Shown here: positions 59,587-64,000 of the stretch, piece by piece
Position numbering within the stretch: position 1 is the first letter of the stretch
Layout: every line of letters starts with the position of its first letter
Notes under the pieces: generated by a model
The model's input: only the letters and a program-made list of their open reading frames with translations
The model's database searches: none
Told to the model about the DNA's origin: nothing
Program-made: the position numbers and the translations under genes
NCBI RefSeq assembly: GCF_016239305.1
Contig: NZ_JAEHOQ010000005.1
Coordinates: 62,001 to 126,000 of the forward strand
Reading direction: 5' to 3'
Origin: Proteus vulgaris
GTDB lineage: Bacteria > Pseudomonadota > Gammaproteobacteria > Enterobacterales > Enterobacteriaceae
Length of the DNA: 64,000 nt

Positions 59587-59747
59587 TATCTAGAAGCCCA
59601 TTTTTATTATGAGATTTTTACTTTCATCATTCTCATTTAATTACCTCCGTTATCAAATGCGAATCATTTTCAAAAATGATAGTCAAAGTGATTAGTTTTG
59701 TTTTATTATTAATGCTCTTTACTATTCTTTTTATGATGACATTTGAT

Positions 59748-60110
59748 ATGAAAATAACATTTTTCCCTTTTTTTTCAATAATTTTACTTTCTGGTTGTAG
59801 CAGTACTTGGGAATCTAAAGGTGCATCAGATTACACATTACAAGAAGCTAAAATGCTTTGTGAACTTGATGCGAATACTCGCTACCCTATTCGCAAAGAA
59901 GTGCTACAACGTACCGTTTATCGTGATGTGCAAAAGACGTGTCGCAAAGATGATAAAGACCACTGCGGGGATAAAAAAACCTACACTGAGCGTGTTCCAA
60001 TGACAGAAAGTTATGTTGAAGACATTAATCAAGAAGACAGAAAAACTTTCTACACCTCTTGTATGTCTTTAAAAGGATGGGAACAAAAAAGTCATTATTT
60101 TTGGGAATAA
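59748..60110 (+). CDS. small lipoprotein, unknown function
   Basis: A 120-residue lipoprotein: signal MKITFFPFFSIILLSGC with the lipobox LSGC. The mature part is charged with several cysteines (KTCRKDDKDHC, YTSCMS). The start at 59748 gives a proper signal peptide; an open frame beginning at 59676 would put an extra hydrophobic stretch before it and is not favoured, though no good ribosome-binding site is seen for either. Family not recognised. Confidence 0.65.
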   Translation: MKITFFPFFSIILLSGCSSTWESKGASDYTLQEAKMLCELDANTRYPIRKEVLQRTVYRDVQKTCRKDDKDHCGDKKTYTERVPMTESYVEDINQEDRKTFYTSCMSLKGWEQKSHYFWE

Positions 60111-60131
60111 TAGATAATTAAAAAAAGAAGC

Positions 60132-60572
60132 TTAATTACGTTGCCAATAAAGTTTAGTTCCGAATCCCAGCTGATTATTCACCATCTTAATTTCTTGCAA
60201 TTGTAATTCCCATAAAGGCACATGGATGGCGGCTAATGCGACTGGAAAACGTAAGCAATAATGTTTTCTTGCATTGAAGTCATCTTTACCTGTTAGTAAA
60301 GAAACAGCGCCAGTAAATTGGATGCCTTGTAAATTGGACACAACAATTTCTTGTGTGCTAATACTTCCTGCGACTAATAAATTTTCCTGCATCATTTTAG
60401 CATGACGAGTTTTCTTTTCAGAAAGGAAAACCAGCCTCATCTGAGTTTCATCGAACCAATAAAAACAATTAGCACACCAAATATCATCTAATGAACATGT
60501 TGTACATAAGGTAAACACATGGTTATTACATATATATTGTTTAATTATTTTGATTGAGTCTAGAGAAGACAT
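60132..60572 (-). CDS. yhbP: YhbP, UPF0306 flavin-binding split-barrel protein
   Basis: 146-residue protein of the pyridoxamine-phosphate-oxidase-like fold, function unknown. It matches E. coli YhbP at LWCANAFY-type (IWCANCFYWFD), EKKTRHAKMM, GIQFTGAV and LGFGTKLYW. ATG 60572 follows AGGTG; an earlier in-frame ATG is rejected. It belongs to the yhb group at the right end of the window. Confidence 0.9.
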   Translation of the reverse strand: MSSLDSIKIIKQYICNNHVFTLCTTCSLDDIWCANCFYWFDETQMRLVFLSEKKTRHAKMMQENLLVAGSISTQEIVVSNLQGIQFTGAVSLLTGKDDFNARKHYCLRFPVALAAIHVPLWELQLQEIKMVNNQLGFGTKLYWQRN

Positions 60573-60591
60573 AATACACCTGTATAGAAAC

Positions 60592-60640
60592 AAAAAGAGA
60601 CGCTGTTTAGATGATAATTATATCATCAAAACGAGCGTCT
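60592..60640 (-). terminator. terminator of the YhcN-like gene
   Basis: Nested stem: outer AGACGCT / AGCGTCT (60598-60604, 60634-60640) and inner GATGATA / TATCATC, followed on the minus strand by CTCTTTTTG. Confidence 0.75.
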
Positions 60641-60686
60641 TACCGCGTGTCTCTTATTACAGGTTATTTATCGAAAATAGTTAAAA

Positions 60687-60938
60687 TTAACGATAAATTT
60701 CAGCATTTACAGTGAGGTAATCTTCACCAGTTGCGCCAACAACTTTAAAGCCTTTTGCCCCTTCATCTTTTGCGATTTGAGCAATTTTAGCTGTTAAGCC
60801 ATCTAAAGTATCACTGCCTGTGATTGTGATATACTCACCATTAATAGAAGGACTTTTTGATACGCTATCAGATGCGATTGAACCGAATGAAATAGCACTT
60901 AAAGCTAATGTTGCAGCGATTAATGTAGATTTTTTCAT
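60687..60938 (-). CDS. YhcN/BhsA-family (DUF1471) periplasmic protein
   Basis: 83-residue exported protein: signal peptide to about residue 22 (FGSIA/SDS), then a DUF1471 domain (GEYITITGSDTLDGLTAKIA, KGFKVVGATGEDYLTVNAEI YR). Family members are stress-induced envelope proteins tied to biofilm and acid or peroxide response. ATG 60938 has GGAG upstream; a longer frame to 61004 adds no signal. Its own terminator follows. Confidence 0.88.
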   Translation of the reverse strand: MKKSTLIAATLALSAISFGSIASDSVSKSPSINGEYITITGSDTLDGLTAKIAQIAKDEGAKGFKVVGATGEDYLTVNAEIYR

Positions 60939-61221
60939 GATAAGCTCCAATTTAATTCTAATTTTGTTAGGTATCGCGGAGTGTGTCTCTGTGATATGGA
61001 TCATATTATGCGCTTTAGTTTAACTTTAAAATTAGCAATAATTGCTGTTCATTTTCAAAAAAATTGAATGTTATTCTTTAAATTATAAATTTTACTGTCA
61101 CAAATATTTCTCAACATATTGATATGCTTAATAGATTTATTTTTTATATGCCTTAAATTACTCACGTTAAAAACTAAGAAATATTATTTATCAAAAGAAA
61201 AAGTAGCACGAAAAGGAAAAA

Positions 61222-61515
61222 ATGATGGCTGACACAATATGGTCACTCTATATTGTTAGAAATCGCCTTGGCTCTCTTTATACTGGGATCACAACAAATG
61301 TTGAACGCCGTTTTCAACAGCATCAGAATGGAACTGGCGCGAAAGCCTTAAAAGGAAAAGGACCTTTGTTATTAGAATTTCATTGTCAGATAGGCGATAG
61401 GCAACGAGCATCTCAGCTTGAATACCAATTAAAGCAGTTAAAAAAAAAGCAAAAAGAAAAGCTGATCACAGACCAGCCTTCAGACATTGCACTGTATTTA
61501 ATACAGGATAAATAA
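61222..61515 (+). CDS. yhbQ: YhbQ, GIY-YIG nuclease-like protein (UPF0213)
   Basis: 97-residue single-domain GIY-YIG protein: [22 protein letters not shown] carries the two-strand core and catalytic Tyr/Arg; a later Glu/Lys helix follows. Endonuclease activity is reported for some family members. AGGAAAAA upstream of the start. Convergent with yhbS. Confidence 0.92.
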   Translation: MMADTIWSLYIVRNRLGSLYTGITTNVERRFQQHQNGTGAKALKGKGPLLLEFHCQIGDRQRASQLEYQLKQLKKKQKEKLITDQPSDIALYLIQDK

Positions 61516-61530
61516 ATTGAGTTAAGCGGA

Positions 61531-62037
61531 TCAACTAAACTGGTCAAACAAAGGTGAGTAGTTGACTAAACCGTGGATCTCATCAATATTGCCATTATCT
61601 AACGCATAAAGCTGAAATCTACCTTCTGTATCAGGCCATTTGCAATGCAAACCTTGAGATTTAGCAGGAATAAAACCCGATACTTGATAGTAATTTGGAT
61701 CTCCCAACACTACGACTGCGCCATACCCAAATTCATTTAGGCTATCTAGCCCTTCATTAATCAATTGGCGTCCAATACCTTGGTTTTGGAACTCTGGTGC
61801 AACAGCAAGTGGCGCAAGACCAACCCACTGACAATCTATTCCATCAACATCAACTGGTGTAAAACCGATATAGCCAACTAATTGGCCTTCATCGCTAATA
61901 GCCACCATACCTAATGTTAATAGACCTTCTTCACGTAAATGCCCGACTAAATCAGCTTCGGCGCTTGTCGGAAACACTTGGCGTAAAAGACTATCAATAG
62001 CAGGAATATCAACGGGAATTTCAACACGTATTAGCAT
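61531..62037 (-). CDS. yhbS: YhbS, GNAT acetyltransferase
   Basis: 168-residue GNAT protein; the acetyl-CoA loop is FQNQGIGRQLIN. It overlaps ubiT by 7 bases and is in the same minus-strand operon as in E. coli. Substrate unknown. Confidence 0.92.
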   Translation of the reverse strand: MLIRVEIPVDIPAIDSLLRQVFPTSAEADLVGHLREEGLLTLGMVAISDEGQLVGYIGFTPVDVDGIDCQWVGLAPLAVAPEFQNQGIGRQLINEGLDSLNEFGYGAVVVLGDPNYYQVSGFIPAKSQGLHCKWPDTEGRFQLYALDNGNIDEIHGLVNYSPLFDQFS

Positions 62038-62564
62038 GAAGTTGAGCTCAGTTCATGGCTGTGCATTTTGTCTTCAGTTTCTTCTTGAAGTCCACTTTTT
62101 ACAAATTCAGCCAGTTGTAATAAACCAAAACGCAACACAGATGGCATTGAGTCTAATTCAATTGCATCCATCAGGTTCTTAACATATAACCCGAGTTCTG
62201 TATCACCCTCAATCTGTAGACGGCGTTGGAAAAATAAGGTGTCAGGATCTTCTTTGCGAGCTGCAATTAAAATAAGATCATTAGCATTACCACTAAAGCT
62301 GACATCTTCTTTTTCTAAGCGACTAACCACTAATTTATCATCACGAACACTGATAAACCACTGTAAATGTAAGTCTCTTATCTCAACTTTTAACCATTTA
62401 TCTTCTAAGAAGTGTAAATCACCTTCTGCAAGGGATTCACGAAACTGCCAACTTAAAAACTGTTCTAAAATATCGCGTTGCAAAGCAAATGGGGTAACTT
62501 GTAAAGGGTAACGCAAAAAACGAGGCCCCTCTTTTACCAAATGGGTACGAATTTTGTTAAACAC
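62031..62564 (-). CDS. ubiT: UbiT (YhbT), accessory factor of oxygen-independent ubiquinone synthesis
   Basis: 177-residue protein with an SCP2 sterol-carrier-like lipid-binding domain (about 40-150, with QWFISVRDDKLVVSRLEKED and RRLQIEGDTELGLYVKNLMD). It works with UbiU and UbiV in making ubiquinone without O2. It is divergent from ubiUV across 216 bases, as in E. coli. Confidence 0.92.
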   Translation of the reverse strand: MFNKIRTHLVKEGPRFLRYPLQVTPFALQRDILEQFLSWQFRESLAEGDLHFLEDKWLKVEIRDLHLQWFISVRDDKLVVSRLEKEDVSFSGNANDLILIAARKEDPDTLFFQRRLQIEGDTELGLYVKNLMDAIELDSMPSVLRFGLLQLAEFVKSGLQEETEDKMHSHELSSTSC

Positions 62565-62780
62565 GTTCGGACTCCTATAAATAAATTTAGGGGCTATTGT
62601 GCCAGAAATGAACAGATATTCTGCGATCCTATATCAATATTCTGTTAATCCATTGTTCACTTTTTGAGTTATTTGATTTTACTTAAGTAAAAAACAAACT
62701 TCTCTGCCTTAAATCAAAACCTTTTTTTATCTTGCTCATTACAATTTCCGATCATTCTTAATTTCTAAAGGGAAGTGAAG

Positions 62781-63776
62781 ATGGAATTGCTGTGCCCTGC
62801 AGGTAATTTACCTGCCTTAAAAGCAGCCATAGATAATGGTGCGGACGCCGTTTATATCGGCTTAAAAGATGATACGAATGCAAGACATTTTGCAGGTTTA
62901 AATTTCACAGAAAAAAAGTTACAAGAAGCAGTTAATTATGTTCATCGCCACCAGCGAAAATTACATATTGCGATAAACACCTTCGCTCACCCTAATGGAT
63001 TTGAACGCTGGCAAAAGGCCGTTGATATGGCGGCATCTTTGGGTGCTGATGCGCTCATTTTAGCAGATATCGCAATGCTAGAATATGCGGCTGAGCGTTA
63101 TCCTCATATTGAACGTCATGTTTCTGTACAGGCCTCAGCAACCAATACACAGGCAATTGAGTTTTATCAACGCAATTTTGATGTTGCCCGTATTGTTCTT
63201 CCTCGTGTTCTATCTATTCATCAAGTTAAACAATTAGCACAAACTAGCCCAGTACCTTTAGAAGTTTTTGCCTTTGGTAGCTTGTGTATTATGGCTGAAG
63301 GTCGATGTTATCTTTCTTCCTATTTAACTGGTGAATCACCCAATACGGTAGGTGCTTGCTCTCCTGCGCGTTTTGTACGCTGGCAACAAACACCACAAGG
63401 GATGGAATCTCGCCTTAATGATGTCCTGATAGATCGCTATGCACCTGATGAAAATGCGGGCTACCCAACACTATGTAAGGGGCGCTATTTTGTTGATGAC
63501 CATTGTTATCATGCATTAGAAGAGCCCACTAGCCTAAATACCCTTTCCCTATTACCTGAATTAATGGCAATGAATATTGCCTCTGTCAAAATTGAAGGTC
63601 GCCAGCGTAGCCCTGCTTATGTCACTGAAGTCGCAAGAGTTTGGAGAACAGCAATTGATCAATGTAAGAAAGATCCTCAAGGCTTTAGCACTGATCCTCG
63701 TTGGATGAATGCGTTAGGAAAAATTTCAGAAGGAACACAAACAACATTGGGTGCTTATCACCGTAAATGGCAATAA
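62781..63776 (+). CDS. ubiU: UbiU (YhbU), oxygen-independent ubiquinone hydroxylation protein
   Basis: 331-residue U32-peptidase-family protein that forms an iron-sulfur heterodimer with UbiV and hydroxylates ubiquinone precursors in anaerobiosis. Cluster cysteines include Cys169 and Cys176 (SLCIMAEGRC), plus GACSPARF and TLCKGRY. ATG 62781 (MELLCPAGNLPALKAAIDNG) equals the E. coli start; a GTG two codons earlier is rejected. AAGGGA lies upstream. Confidence 0.96.
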   Translation: MELLCPAGNLPALKAAIDNGADAVYIGLKDDTNARHFAGLNFTEKKLQEAVNYVHRHQRKLHIAINTFAHPNGFERWQKAVDMAASLGADALILADIAMLEYAAERYPHIERHVSVQASATNTQAIEFYQRNFDVARIVLPRVLSIHQVKQLAQTSPVPLEVFAFGSLCIMAEGRCYLSSYLTGESPNTVGACSPARFVRWQQTPQGMESRLNDVLIDRYAPDENAGYPTLCKGRYFVDDHCYHALEEPTSLNTLSLLPELMAMNIASVKIEGRQRSPAYVTEVARVWRTAIDQCKKDPQGFSTDPRWMNALGKISEGTQTTLGAYHRKWQ

Positions 63777-63789
63777 TAAGGATAAGAAA

Positions 63790-64000
63790 ATGAAATATGC
63801 ATTAGGCTCTGTACTTTATTATTGGCAAAAAGCGACACTCGAAGCGTTCTATGAAAAAGCAAAACAATGTGATGCTGATATTATCTATTTAGGCGAAACA
63901 GTTTGCAGTAAACGTCGAGAAACTAAACCTCAAGATTGGATTAATCTCGCCAAAGAAGTCGCTAAAAGTGGCAAACAAGTGGTTCTTTCTACTTTGGCGT
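63790..64000 (+). CDS. ubiV: UbiV (YhbV), partial
   Basis: The first 70 codons of UbiV, starting MKYALGSVLYYWQKATLEAF, cut by the window end. It lies 13 bases after ubiU with AAGGATAAG upstream, so it is co-transcribed. Confidence 0.93.
   Translation, partial: MKYALGSVLYYWQKATLEAFYEKAKQCDADIIYLGETVCSKRRETKPQDWINLAKEVAKSGKQVVLSTLA

Overview
The window looks like a Proteus chromosome (Morganellaceae, P. mirabilis or a near relative). The backbone is AT-rich. It carries an Mrp-type fimbrial operon and enterobacterial housekeeping blocks: lptFG, pepA-holC-valS, rraB/argI, pyrLBI-ridA, nrdDG and the yhb/ubiTUV cluster. The genus call rests on gene content, codon style and remembered protein sequences; no search was run.

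Layout. (1) 1-10.8 kb: two convergent chaperone-usher fimbrial loci. The tail of one (usher, adhesin) is on the plus strand. A complete eight-gene Mrp-like operon is on the minus strand: major pilin, minor pilin, usher, chaperone, three minor pilins, tip adhesin. They meet at a bidirectional terminator. (2) 10.8-12.0 kb: AT-rich non-coding DNA upstream of the major pilin. (3) 12.0-38.94 kb: a composite genomic island at the 3' end of a tRNA-Leu(CAA) gene (leuX-like, minus strand, 38942-39026). The 15-base tRNA 3' segment recurs at 12342, 19072 and 38948. Each copy is followed leftward by a P4-type integrase in a different state of decay, so at least two islands, and the stub of a third, appear stacked in tandem. 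The left island holds type VI secretion (T6SS) cargo: a chimeric PAAR effector with a membrane immunity candidate, a decayed phospholipase-D effector with its Sel1 lipoprotein immunity candidate, a PAAR tip protein and a membrane protein. The right island holds a second PAAR effector (DUF4225-like) with immunity candidate, an internally deleted YfjQ-like protein, a two-gene Druantia type III defence system (DruH, DruE) and a complete type IA restriction-modification system (HsdR, HsdM, HsdS). The defence genes are clearly richer in G+C than the backbone.

(4) 39.03-40.6 kb: non-coding DNA with an alternating long/short repeat array and an orphan minus-strand terminator. (5) 40.6-64 kb: backbone, with several classic control sites readable directly: paired ARG boxes before argI, the UTP-sensing start site, leader peptide and attenuator of pyrBI, and an FNR box plus two NrdR boxes before nrdD.

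Reading it together: leuX has served as a landing site where interbacterial weapons (PAAR effectors and immunities) and anti-phage defence (Druantia III next to type I R-M) accumulated. The most notable structure is a ~745 bp duplication (11982-12725 and 18711-19455) spanning integrase start, att site, promoter region and the first 23 PAAR codons. It has placed a different toxin tail behind an identical PAAR start, a visible case of effector tail exchange.
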